DNA from: Advenella sp. FME57
GTDB taxonomy: Bacteria > Pseudomonadota > Gammaproteobacteria > Burkholderiales > Burkholderiaceae_B
Direction: 5' to 3'
NCBI RefSeq assembly: GCF_014897675.1
Contig: NZ_JABUXU010000016.1
Location: 49,464 to 113,463 of the forward strand
DNA length: 64,000 nt
The notes beneath the pieces are model-generated. The model did no database searches and was not told the origin of the DNA. It worked only from the letters and a program-made list of their open reading frames with translations. The translations under genes and the position numbers were made by a program. Shown piece after piece: positions 8,370 through 16,439 of this stretch; position 1 is the stretch's first letter; each line of letters begins with the position of its first letter.

Positions 8370-9792
8370 GATGAAATTTCTCCAGGTAGTCGGCAAAGAT
8401 CGTGTCAGCCTGAGGCTCTCTGGCGGCGATTGTCTGAACCACGCGTGTGATATTCATATAGTGGCGATAATTCATGTTGTCGGAAAAACTGTTGCCGCCC
8501 CAAGTGCCGCAACCCATGGACAGGGAAAACGGCAGGCCGTTGTCAAAATTGCCGCCAGTGGCAAAGCAATGCGCCTGATTGACGATCACCCGGGATGCCG
8601 GCAGTATCATGCCCAGGTCCTTTGCGCGTTCGGTTCGGGTCGTATGCAGTCCGACGGAGTGACCTGCGCCCATATAGCCGTAAATGCTGCTGGCAATGCG
8701 CTTTGCATGAGCAAAGTCAGAGGCTTTATAGACGGTGAGCACTGGCGCCAGTTTCTCGCCGGAAAACGGATGTTCACGCCCGAAGCCGGCTTCTTCGACC
8801 ATCAGAAAGCGAGGGGCGGCAGCCGTTTGCGTGTCACCGATTTGCGCCACTTGCATAATCTGCGCGGCATCCTTGCCGGAGAAGACAGCGCTTAACTTGC
8901 CGTCATGCCACATGAGATCCTGCAGGCGTTGCTTGTCATGGTCATCGAGCATGACGCCGCCTTCAGCGGCCAGTGCAGCCAGCATGGCGTCATAAACCAA
9001 TGCGTCGATAATGACGCTGTTTTCAGAAGAGCAGCTTGTGGCGTTGTCAAAGGTCTTGGACTGGCGAATCAGACTGGCTGCGGACTGCAGGTCGGCCGAT
9101 TCATCCACGATCACAGTGACATTGCCTGCGCCAACGCCGAAAGCCGGTGTGCCGCTGGTATGGGCCATCCGTACATTGGCCTGCGATCCGGTTGCGACAA
9201 CCAGATCGGCGTGCTGCATCAGGGCGGCAGTTGCGGCCTTGCTGATGGGCTCAGGCAGCATTTGCACAAGGTCTCGGGGTGCACCGATGCGGTCAAATTC
9301 GGCGTGAATGAACTGCAGTAGCAGCTTGCTGGTGCCGGCCCCTTTGGGCGACGGGGCCACGATAATGGCGTTGCCGCATTTGATGGCATTCATGATTTTG
9401 TTGGCCGGCGTCGCGCCGGGGTTGGTCGAGGGCGTGATGGCTGCGACAACGCCGGCGGCACGGGCAATTTCCGTAATGCCGCTATCGGCGTCGTGGCGAA
9501 TGATTCCTGTAGATTTGACACCATCCAGATCGCGCAGCAGGCCCAATGTTTTGCGATGATTCTTGCGAATTTTGTCGGGCACATTGCCCAGGCCGGTGTC
9601 GGCAACCGCTTGCTCTGCCAGCTGGCGGTTCCGTTCGGGCTCCATGATCGCCCAGCCCACTGCCAGCACGGCCTCGTCAATGCGTGGCTGGTCGAATGTG
9701 GAAAACAGGCATTGGGCAGTACGGGCCCGCTGCACCAGTTGTAAGACCGTTTGCGTGACATATTCCGGACTGCTTCTGTTGATGGTATCCAT
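8362..9792 (-). CDS. sauS: CoA-acylating aldehyde dehydrogenase, probable sulfoacetaldehyde dehydrogenase SauS
   Basis: A 476-residue member of the CoA-acylating branch of the aldehyde dehydrogenase superfamily, related to the AdhE N-terminal domain and EutE. It carries the probable catalytic Cys254 in FDNATSCSSENS, the cofactor-binding NPGATPANKIMNAIKCGNA region near 124-142, and GVGAGNVTVIVDESAD near 219. SauS reduces sulfoacetyl-CoA to sulfoacetaldehyde with NADPH, feeding sulfoacetaldehyde acetyltransferase (Xsc), which is not in this window. The ATG at 9792 has GGGAGC four bases upstream and is preferred to the earlier frame start. First gene of the leftward sau operon. Confidence 0.82.
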   Translation of the reverse strand: MDTINRSSPEYVTQTVLQLVQRARTAQCLFSTFDQPRIDEAVLAVGWAIMEPERNRQLAEQAVADTGLGNVPDKIRKNHRKTLGLLRDLDGVKSTGIIRHDADSGITEIARAAGVVAAITPSTNPGATPANKIMNAIKCGNAIIVAPSPKGAGTSKLLLQFIHAEFDRIGAPRDLVQMLPEPISKAATAALMQHADLVVATGSQANVRMAHTSGTPAFGVGAGNVTVIVDESADLQSAASLIRQSKTFDNATSCSSENSVIIDALVYDAMLAALAAEGGVMLDDHDKQRLQDLMWHDGKLSAVFSGKDAAQIMQVAQIGDTQTAAAPRFLMVEEAGFGREHPFSGEKLAPVLTVYKASDFAHAKRIASSIYGYMGAGHSVGLHTTRTERAKDLGMILPASRVIVNQAHCFATGGNFDNGLPFSLSMGCGTWGGNSFSDNMNYRHYMNITRVVQTIAAREPQADTIFADYLEKFHHA

Positions 9793-9864
9793 TGTTGCTC
9801 CCTGGGCTAATGAAATCGAATTTGTAATATTTCTGAAAATATAGGGTATGCTCAACGGTCAAAA

Positions 9865-9931
9865 GTCCCGATAATCGACATTTCGCATTTGTCGCAGAGC
9901 ACAAGAAATGCTTTTTGTTGATTTTCGGGAC
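9865..9931. promoter_or_regulatory. Nested inverted repeats in the sauS-sauR divergent control region
   Basis: GTCCCGATAATC (9865-9876) and GATTTTCGGGAC (9920-9931) are inverted copies with one mismatch, centred 55 bases apart. Between them CGACA (9876-9880) and TGTCG (9890-9894) form a second inverted repeat with a nine-base spacer. The region lies between the two divergent start codons and is the natural binding site for the IclR-type SauR. Confidence 0.5.
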
Positions 9932-9998
9932 AAAGAATCTATAGTGAAGAGGAAAAAGAAGAGGCCCCAGAGCCCGTAACAGAGGAGGAAGCAAGGAT

Positions 9999-10757
9999 AT
10001 GAGCGCAACGGAAAACGCGGCCGCCATCAGGTCGTTTCGTGTGCTGGAAATTCTGGCCGTGGCTGGCCGACCCATGCAATTGAGCGAAATCGTCGAGCAG
10101 ATCAATCTGCCAAAACAGACGGTGCATCGTATCGTCAAGCTGCTGGAGGCAGCCTGGCTGATCGTGCAGGTGTCGGACAGTAAAAAATATGAATGCTCGG
10201 CGCGGATACGCAACTTTTCGGTGAAGGTGCTCATGAGCTCGGGCAGCCTGGCCGTTGCCCGGCATGCTTTACTGAGCGAGCTGGTCGAGCGGGTGCAGTT
10301 AAATTGCAATCTGACGGCGATCAGTGGTCACGAAATTATTTATCTGGATCGGGCACAACATCCTGCGGCCATCAAGCTGGGCCTTAAACCCGGCTCGCAC
10401 GTACCGATGCATTGCTCGGCCAGCGGAAAATTGTTATTGAGCTTGTTGCCCAAGCAGCGTCGCGACCGACTGCTACACACTTTACCGTTGCGTGCACGAA
10501 CCTCGCAAAGCATTACGCAGCCCGATCAACTGGAGGCTGAACTTGCGCGAACCAGAAAGCGACGCTACGGTATCAGCCGCCACGAGCATGTGGAAGGCAT
10601 GAACGCAATCGCGGTTCCGGTTTCGCTGGGCAAGAACCGGATCTGCGCTGCAGTCGCCGTGCAGGCATTTGAAGAGGAAAAGAGCTTTGATCAGCTGATG
10701 GAACTGATGTCGCAACTACATCGCACAGCAGAGGAAATTGCGCAGACGTTCTTGTAG
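9999..10757 (+). CDS. sauR: IclR-family transcriptional regulator, probable SauR
   Basis: A 252-residue IclR-type regulator. An N-terminal winged helix-turn-helix (about residues 10-70, with MQLSEIVEQINLPKQTVHRI as recognition region) is followed by the effector-binding domain, including KPGSHVPMHCSASGKLLLSL and a GMNAIAVPVSL motif typical of IclR ligand domains. AGGAGG sits eleven bases before the ATG. It is divergent from sauS, as in the Cupriavidus necator sauRSTU cluster, where it is thought to control induction by sulfoacetate. Whether it activates or represses cannot be told from the sequence. Confidence 0.82.
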   Translation: MSATENAAAIRSFRVLEILAVAGRPMQLSEIVEQINLPKQTVHRIVKLLEAAWLIVQVSDSKKYECSARIRNFSVKVLMSSGSLAVARHALLSELVERVQLNCNLTAISGHEIIYLDRAQHPAAIKLGLKPGSHVPMHCSASGKLLLSLLPKQRRDRLLHTLPLRARTSQSITQPDQLEAELARTRKRRYGISRHEHVEGMNAIAVPVSLGKNRICAAVAVQAFEEEKSFDQLMELMSQLHRTAEEIAQTFL

Positions 10758-10802
10758 ACGCCGACCGGACGCGATCCAGTCCGGGAACGGCGCTTGGATT
10801 CA

Positions 10803-11130
10803 TTATTCCTTGAGCACCAGAGAAACGTCCGGATATCGTAAGCACATGAATTGAACAAAGGCCCGGACATTCGGCGCGGTAAGCCGCCGCGAGGTGTGCC
10901 ATACCCACAACGCAACCTCTAGCCCGGACACGGTGCCCCATTGAACTAATTGGCCGCTGGCAAGCTGGTTCCAGACGATTGATTGTGGAAGCAGGACACC
11001 ACCACCGCCGGCAATAGCGGCGTCACGGATCATCAGGAACGAGGATAACCTTAGCGTTGGGATGGGTTCCAAAGCCAGACGACCATCATCCAGATTCCAT
11101 GTCTTCGCTTGCGAGCCAGCGAAGACGATG
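10803..11130 (-). pseudogene. LysR regulator remnant (C-terminal part only)
   Basis: The leftward frame ending at 10803 encodes about 110 residues of a LysR effector domain: GSQAKTWNLDDGR, LRLSSFLMIRDAAIAGGGG and VLLPQSIVWNQLASGQLVQW, then a normal C-terminus. The helix-turn-helix and roughly the first 190 residues are missing. The frame continues to 11216, but the extra residues no longer look like LysR. The sequence breaks close to the truncated ATPase gene on the other strand, so both lost their 5' ends at one junction. Confidence 0.7.
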
Positions 11131-11155
11131 CCGGGAACGGATGAATCTGTTGTAG

Positions 11156-11446
11156 CATCGGTTCTCTGAAAGGGGCTTGTATATTTTTGATGAGCCCGAG
11201 TCGGCGCTCTCGCCACAGCGGCAACTTGCGGCCCTGGCTCGCATGCATGAATTGGTGCAGGGAGGTTCGCAGTTTCTGATCGCTACACACTCGCCGATTC
11301 TGATGGCCTATCCTGATGCAGATATCTACCAGTTTGATAAATCCGGCATCAGCACGATCGCGTACGAAGATACGGACCACTTCAATATCACACGAAATTT
11401 TCTGGCAAATCCCCGACGCATGCTTGATATTCTGATGAGTGAGTAA
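11156..11446 (+). pseudogene. AAA-type ATPase remnant (C-terminal part only)
   Basis: About 95 residues of a small ABC-class AAA ATPase. It begins HRFSERG, runs into the Walker B/D-loop region LYIFDEPESALSPQRQLAAL, the H-loop FLIATHSPILMAYPDADIYQ, and ends RMLDILMSE. Walker A and the signature motif, normally in the first 150 residues, are absent; a TAG stop (11153-11155) precedes the recognisable part. It cannot bind ATP as it stands. It begins about 25 bases from the truncated LysR gene on the opposite strand. Confidence 0.75.
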
Positions 11447-11499
11447 AGCAGACGGGCGCACGCCCCAAGATCAAGACACATCAACCGGCATAGCCAGGC

Positions 11500-12381
11500 T
11501 CACCCATCAGCAAGAGTCTGAATAAATTCCTGCGTATATTTGGGCAGCGCGGAAAGCGATCGCATGACGATTAGTTGATTGCGCTTGGCCCAGGGCTCGC
11601 TCAAATGCACAATGTCGACCAGTTTTCTTTTGGCAGATCGCCTGGCAACCGACAGTGGCACCAGGGAAATGCCCACGCCTTCCTGCACGCAGTGCAACGC
11701 AGCCTCGAAATCAGGCAGGTGTACGCGCACATTCATATTTCTGTTGAGCTTATGGGAAATTTGCTGCAAGTAAAGAAAGTTGCTGCTGCGTTTGCCTACC
11801 GATACCAGTTCATGCTCCAAAGCCATATCCACCGTGACGCGATCAGCGGTGGTGAGCGGATGGCCGCGAGGCGTTACAAAAACGAGCTCGTCATGACCAT
11901 ATTCGATGGCCTCCAATCCTCGCAAATGGACAACGCTGGCAACCAATCCGATGTCGGCAAGGCCATCGTGCACCGCCCTGACGCTTTCTTCGCTTAGGTG
12001 CTCTTCCAGTTCAATATTGATGGTTGGGTGGCTGGCCAGAAAACGACTGAGCGGTACCGGTAACGGACTCAAGGTGCTGCTATTGGCAAAAACCTTGATA
12101 TGTCCGGTAACGCCGGCGTTATAGCGGGTCATCTCGGTCCGCAATTGATCTGCGCTTGAAAGCATGGCCTCGCCGTAGCGATATACCGATTCCCCGGCTG
12201 AGGTCAGGACCATGCCCCTGGCTGTCCGTTCAAATAGCGATACACCCAATGCATTTTCGAGGTTTTTTAATCGGTAACTGGCCGATGGAGCGGTCATATG
12301 CATATTCATCGCCCCGATGCTAAGGTTCTTTGCATCGGAAATGGCCATAAAAACACGAATATCGGTAAGTTCATATCGCAT
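11500..12381 (-). CDS. LysR-type transcriptional regulator
   Basis: A complete 293-residue LysR protein. The winged helix-turn-helix spans about residues 4-65 (FMAISDAKNLSIGAMNMHMT and SYRLKNLENALGVSLFERTA), and the effector domain about 90-290. It is divergent from the Bug-family gene at 12515 with about 130 bases between, the usual arrangement in which such a regulator controls the adjacent transport and catabolic genes, here MaoC and CoA-transferase. The ligand is unknown. Though the Bug gene is interrupted, the regulator itself is intact. Confidence 0.85.
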   Translation of the reverse strand: MRYELTDIRVFMAISDAKNLSIGAMNMHMTAPSASYRLKNLENALGVSLFERTARGMVLTSAGESVYRYGEAMLSSADQLRTEMTRYNAGVTGHIKVFANSSTLSPLPVPLSRFLASHPTINIELEEHLSEESVRAVHDGLADIGLVASVVHLRGLEAIEYGHDELVFVTPRGHPLTTADRVTVDMALEHELVSVGKRSSNFLYLQQISHKLNRNMNVRVHLPDFEAALHCVQEGVGISLVPLSVARRSAKRKLVDIVHLSEPWAKRNQLIVMRSLSALPKYTQEFIQTLADG

Positions 12382-12479
12382 GGTTGGACTGGGCTGTCTG
12401 GAATAAAACGATAGTTTATTAGATTTTCTCTAACACTATGGAAACAATTTCAAATGGACGCGCTTCAGGAGGGATAGAT

Positions 12480-12495
12480 ATAGTTGAACGACTAT
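12480..12495 (+). promoter_or_regulatory. LysR-type box upstream of the interrupted Bug gene
   Basis: ATAGT-TGAACG-ACTAT is an inverted repeat of five-base arms with the T-N11-A spacing typical of LysR recognition sites. It ends about 20 bases before the Bug ATG at 12515, in the divergent gap with the LysR gene. A similar half (GATAGTTTATTAG) lies near 12410. Confidence 0.45.
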
Positions 12496-12514
12496 AAATG
12501 AACAGAGGCGACAA

Positions 12515-13477
12515 ATGAAATCACTTACCAAACGAACTATTGCAGCCCTTTCGCTGGGCCTTGTATCTATCGCTGCCCACGCTGCCTATCCTGAAAAACC
12601 AGTCCGGCTGGTGGTGCCTTATGCAGCCGGTGGTCCGACCGATACATTTGCACGGGCACTGGCTGATGTTTGAGGAAAAAAACTGGGCACAACGATGATT
12701 GTTGAAAATAAGGCAGGCGCGGGCACCATTGTCGGCACTGAGTTTGTCTCCAAGGCGGCTCCCGATGGTTATACCGTGTTGATGTCCACGGTTGCGCATG
12801 CGGTCAATCCCACGCTCCACAGCAAGCTGTCCTATTCGGACGATGATTTTGCGCCTGTCGGACTGGCGGCACGCGCTCCGCTGGCGCTTGTCGTAAACAA
12901 TGATCTTCCGGTTAAAAACCTGGCTGAGTTTCTTGAATACTTGAAACAGAATTCGAATAAGACCGATTACAGTTCCGCCGGTATCGCCAGTGCACCTCAC
13001 CTGGGCGGTGCACTGCTGAACTATGTGGGGAAATTTAATGCCAGACATATACCTTATAAGGGTAGCGCACCCGCGATGGCAGACTTGATCGGTGGTCATG
13101 TTCAGTTCATGGTCGATAGCGCCCCAACGGCGCTGGCACAGGCGCGGGCAAAAACAGTCCGTCTGATCGGCACGAGCATGAGTGAGCGACTACCCCAGAC
13201 GCCGGATATTCCGGCCATTGCCGAAGCATTGCCAGGCTACGAAGCGTATACATGGAACGCAATGCAGGTGCCTGTCAAAACAGATAAGGACGTGATTGAA
13301 GCCTTGCGTTCCAGTCTGCAAGCGGCACTGAACGACGAGGGCTTAATGCAAAAAGCTGATCAGATGGGCTTGTTGCTTGAAAGTAAGCCCGATCCACAAG
13401 CCCTAAACAATTTCATTACTGCCGAACAGAAAAAATGGAGCGGCGTCGTCAAAGCTTCAGACACGACAACCAATTGA
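12515..13477 (+). pseudogene. Bug/TctC-family solute-binding protein gene interrupted by TGA
   Basis: The frame from ATG 12515 would encode a 320-residue Bug protein: signal peptide (about 1-23, ending AAHA|AYPEK), then PVRLVVPYAAGGPTDTFARA, VENKAGAGTIVG, and the normal remainder ending at 13477. Codon 53 (12671-12673) is TGA, between FARALADV and GKKLGTTM, where intact relatives have a sense codon. The rest of the frame is undamaged and coding-like. An internal ATG at 12695 could restart translation, but the product would lack the signal peptide and first binding strand. Recent pseudogene, readthrough, or sequencing error are the options. Confidence 0.8.
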
Positions 13478-13510
13478 GCCGGACACGGCAACGTAAATAC
13501 TGGAAAAAAT

Positions 13511-13972
13511 ATGATTTCGCATTCACTGTGTGCACAAAAATACTTCGAAGATTTTGAAATCGGAGAAAGGTTCAATATACCTTCAAGGACCATGACCGAT
13601 GCGTTGTTTGCGGCCTTCCAACTGGCCAGCGGCGATAATCATCCGGTGCACTATGACGTGGAGTACTGTCGGGCTCACGGCATGCCGCATATGCTGGCGC
13701 ATGGGTTCCAGGTGCTCATTCAGACAGCGGCCGGTGCCGGTCTATTTCCACACTGTGTGGAAGAGTCCCTGAAAGCCTTTATCGAACAAAGCAGCAAATT
13801 TCTTAATCCGGTTTTTGTAGGCGATACGCTCTATTGCTCTTTGGTGGTCTCTGAACTGATTCCCGGGCGTACAACCGGTGTGCTGGTGATGCAATCGACC
13901 ATTATCAATCAGAATGAAATTGTCGTACTGGAAGGCACACAAAAATATCTGCTTCGTAAAAGACAAGTGTAA
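13511..13972 (+). CDS. MaoC-family (R)-specific enoyl-CoA hydratase-like protein
   Basis: A 153-residue single hot-dog-fold protein of the MaoC dehydratase family. Seen are the N-terminal YFEDFEIGERFN entry typical of the family, the catalytic-loop region FQLASGDNHPVHYDVEY with Asp and His in the expected places, and AHGMPHMLAHGFQV. Such enzymes hydrate enoyl-CoA thioesters. It lies between the interrupted Bug gene and the CoA-transferase, so the pair may activate an acid and then hydrate its enoyl-CoA. The substrate is not known. Confidence 0.8.
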   Translation: MISHSLCAQKYFEDFEIGERFNIPSRTMTDALFAAFQLASGDNHPVHYDVEYCRAHGMPHMLAHGFQVLIQTAAGAGLFPHCVEESLKAFIEQSSKFLNPVFVGDTLYCSLVVSELIPGRTTGVLVMQSTIINQNEIVVLEGTQKYLLRKRQV

Positions 13973-14056
13973 TTGATCCGCATACATTCGCGCCTGGTGC
14001 AGTGCTTCGGGCAGCGTATAGATAAAGCATAAGCAATCACGATATTGGAAAAACAG

Positions 14057-15247
14057 ATGCGTCCGCTTCAAGGAATACAAATATTAGACCTTAGCAAAGT
14101 TCTTGCCGGCCCGTTATGCGGACAGTACCTTGGCGATCTTGGCGCCGATGTCATTAAAGTCGAGCCGCCCGGCTCCGGCGATGAAACGCGCGGTTGGTTA
14201 CCCCAAAAAGACGGGGAATCGGCTTCGTTTATGGCGGTCAACCATAACAAGCGGGGCCTTGCTCTGGATTTGAAGTCTCCGGAAGGCAAACAAATCGTTC
14301 GCGAATTGGTGACGCGCGCTGACGTGGTCATACAGGGGTTTGGCGCCGGTACGGCGCAGCGACTTGGCGTTGACTACCAGAGCTTGCGCGACATCAACTC
14401 CAACCTTATTTATTGCGAAATATCAGGATACGGGCGCGATGGCCCCTGGGACGACGAGCCTGGATACGATGTCATGTTGCAGGCGTTCAGTGGCATGATC
14501 AGCACTATTGGTCAGAAAGACGGCCCCCAGGCGCGCGTTAGCTTCTCTCCGGTGGATCTGGGAACAGGGTTGCACGCTGTCTCCGGTATTCTGGCAGCAG
14601 TACTGCACAAAAAAAATACGGGGCAGGGAGGCTATATAGAAGTGTCCTTGCTGGATACCGCCATGGGGTTTATGGGATATATGTCTCATAACTATTGGTT
14701 TTCAGGCGTTGCGCCGTCCAGAATGGGCACTGCGCATCCGTCACTATGTCCTTATCAGGCGTTTCGTACCAAAGATGGGGAATTGATGCTCGGTGTTGGC
14801 AACGATCGGCTTTGGCAGCGCTTTTGTCAGGAGGCGGGCTTGGCACATTATGCCGACGATCCTGATTTCAGTACGAATGCGCAGCGGGTGAATCGCTTTG
14901 AGCAAACCTGCGCGCTGGTCCAGGCAGTACTGGACCAAGATACGACGCAATCCTGGCTATCACGGCTGCGTCGCGCCGGTGTTCCTGTCGCGCCGTTGCA
15001 TACGCTTGATCAGGCACTGTCGCACGAACAGGTCAAGGCAAGGAATATTGTGGTTCAAAGCAAGCATCCGACATTGGGAGACTTGCAACATATCGCCTAT
15101 CCGGTCACCTTCAATAATGAACCTCGAGGCGTGAGCCGAACGCCGCCGTTGCTGGGGGAGCATAGCTCGGAGATCCTGGAAGAGATCGGCTATTCGACAG
15201 ATGCAATAGTGCGCCTGATCGAAAAAGGCGTTGTCGGCTGTGTTTGA
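14057..15247 (+). CDS. CaiB/BaiF family (class III) CoA-transferase
   Basis: A 396-residue class III CoA-transferase, moving CoA between carboxylic acids. Recognisable are ILDLSKVLAGPLCGQYLGDL near the N-terminus, GADVIKVEPPGSGDETRGW, NHNKRGLALDLKSPEG, a YCEISGYGRDGPWDDEPGYD segment, and the C-terminal PPLLGEHSSEILEEIGY. The ATG at 14057 is chosen; a TTG four codons earlier is possible. It closes the LysR-Bug-MaoC-CaiB cassette. Acid donor and acceptor cannot be inferred. Confidence 0.87.
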   Translation: MRPLQGIQILDLSKVLAGPLCGQYLGDLGADVIKVEPPGSGDETRGWLPQKDGESASFMAVNHNKRGLALDLKSPEGKQIVRELVTRADVVIQGFGAGTAQRLGVDYQSLRDINSNLIYCEISGYGRDGPWDDEPGYDVMLQAFSGMISTIGQKDGPQARVSFSPVDLGTGLHAVSGILAAVLHKKNTGQGGYIEVSLLDTAMGFMGYMSHNYWFSGVAPSRMGTAHPSLCPYQAFRTKDGELMLGVGNDRLWQRFCQEAGLAHYADDPDFSTNAQRVNRFEQTCALVQAVLDQDTTQSWLSRLRRAGVPVAPLHTLDQALSHEQVKARNIVVQSKHPTLGDLQHIAYPVTFNNEPRGVSRTPPLLGEHSSEILEEIGYSTDAIVRLIEKGVVGCV

Positions 15248-15326
15248 ACCGTCAAGGCTGGCGTCATCTACGTCTGATCTTGCGGGATGCTTGCTCATTG
15301 GGTACCGGCCGTGCCTGCCTTCGCCC

Positions 15327-16256
15327 TCACCGCAGTGCGGCGCGCTCTTTGAGCGCCGGGCCGGATTGCCCAAAATGATCCCTGATCGCATTTGTGAAAT
15401 TGCTGCGGTGATGAAATTTGCGTTCCAGAATGCCGATGCGACGGTAGATTCGGGTCGGTGACAGGTCTACGAACAACAGTTTTTCATCCTGTTCCCAATT
15501 GAGGTTGGCCAGTTTTGGGACAATGGAAACGCCATATCCCTGGCGCACCAGTTCGATAATGGCCTCGATCGAGTTCATTTCCATTTGGATATCCACACTG
15601 ACGGCCAGCTTTTTGAGCGTCTGCCTGATCAGAATGCCGGTCCAGGTCATCTGGTCAAAATGAATGAATGGCGCATGGTTCAGAATGTCTATTGACGGAT
15701 CACTGCTCTGATCCGCCAAAGTAAAAAACGGCTTGCGGGGAATGATCAGAATCATGGGTTCTGCGTAAAGCGGCGTCCAGATCAGCTCCTTGTATGCATA
15801 TTCCGGCGGCTCGGTGGCAATGGCTGCATCCAGCTGACCGCTGGTGATCTTGTGGGCGAAATCGCCGGACTGCCCCGCGAACACTTTGACATCCAGCTCT
15901 GGATTGTTCTTGCGGATTGACCACAGCGCATCCGAGAAAGACCCCATCAGGCTGGAGATCAGCGCGCCGATGTGCACCGTGCCGGTAAGCTGGCCATGTC
16001 GGCCATCCCCGCTTTTGATGATTTCTTCATATTTAACCAACAGTTCCTGAACGTCCTTAAGCAGTGCTTCGCCATAGTGGTTCAGCACAAGCTGATGCCC
16101 GTTCTTATGGAACAGTGGCGCTTCCAGCGTGTTTTCCATCATTTTGATCTGCTGGCCGACGGCGGCAGAGGTCAGGCCAATTTTCCTGCCGGCGCCGGTA
16201 TAGGAACCGCATTCAGCGACCGCGACAAACACGTTGAAGGTTCTTAAAGTAATCAT
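15327..16256 (-). CDS. LysR-type transcriptional regulator of the Sdh-like operon
   Basis: A 309-residue LysR protein. The N-terminal helix-turn-helix (TFNVFVAVAECGSYTGAGRK, then IGLTSAAVGQQIKMMENTLE) occupies residues 4-60, followed by a full effector domain. It is divergent from the Bug gene at 16440 across a strikingly AT-rich 180-base gap with two perfect palindromes, and is the obvious regulator of that operon. Codons and length are normal. Confidence 0.86.
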   Translation of the reverse strand: MITLRTFNVFVAVAECGSYTGAGRKIGLTSAAVGQQIKMMENTLEAPLFHKNGHQLVLNHYGEALLKDVQELLVKYEEIIKSGDGRHGQLTGTVHIGALISSLMGSFSDALWSIRKNNPELDVKVFAGQSGDFAHKITSGQLDAAIATEPPEYAYKELIWTPLYAEPMILIIPRKPFFTLADQSSDPSIDILNHAPFIHFDQMTWTGILIRQTLKKLAVSVDIQMEMNSIEAIIELVRQGYGVSIVPKLANLNWEQDEKLLFVDLSPTRIYRRIGILERKFHHRSNFTNAIRDHFGQSGPALKERAALR

Positions 16257-16259
16257 AAA

Positions 16260-16319
16260 TTTAAAATTTAATTTTAAATAATTAAAAAATTAATGGTTTT
16301 ACTTTAAATTAAATTTAAA
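16260..16319. promoter_or_regulatory. Two A/T-only perfect palindromes in the LysR-Bug divergent region
   Basis: A 19-base palindrome, TTTAAAATTTAATTTTAAA (16260-16278), and a 17-base one, TTTAAATTAAATTTAAA (16303-16319), lie 42 bases apart centre to centre, i.e. four helical turns. Both are made only of A and T and fall between the LysR start (16256) and the operon start (16440). The phasing suggests paired operator sites for the LysR tetramer; AT-rich promoter elements or silencer binding are alternatives. Confidence 0.55.
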
Positions 16320-16439
16320 CAATAATCAATGAAATAATAAAACTGCATGTCGTGTTCATGACAGTAGATACAAAAAAACGACTTTATTCTGCCAACCCTG
16401 GCTTCGAGCATGAAGCCAGCCAATAAGGAAGAGACAAAA

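Noticed and set aside
12671..12673. Selenocysteine reading of the TGA in the Bug gene
   Set aside because: Bug proteins have no selenocysteine at this site, and no SECIS-like hairpin is evident just after the codon.
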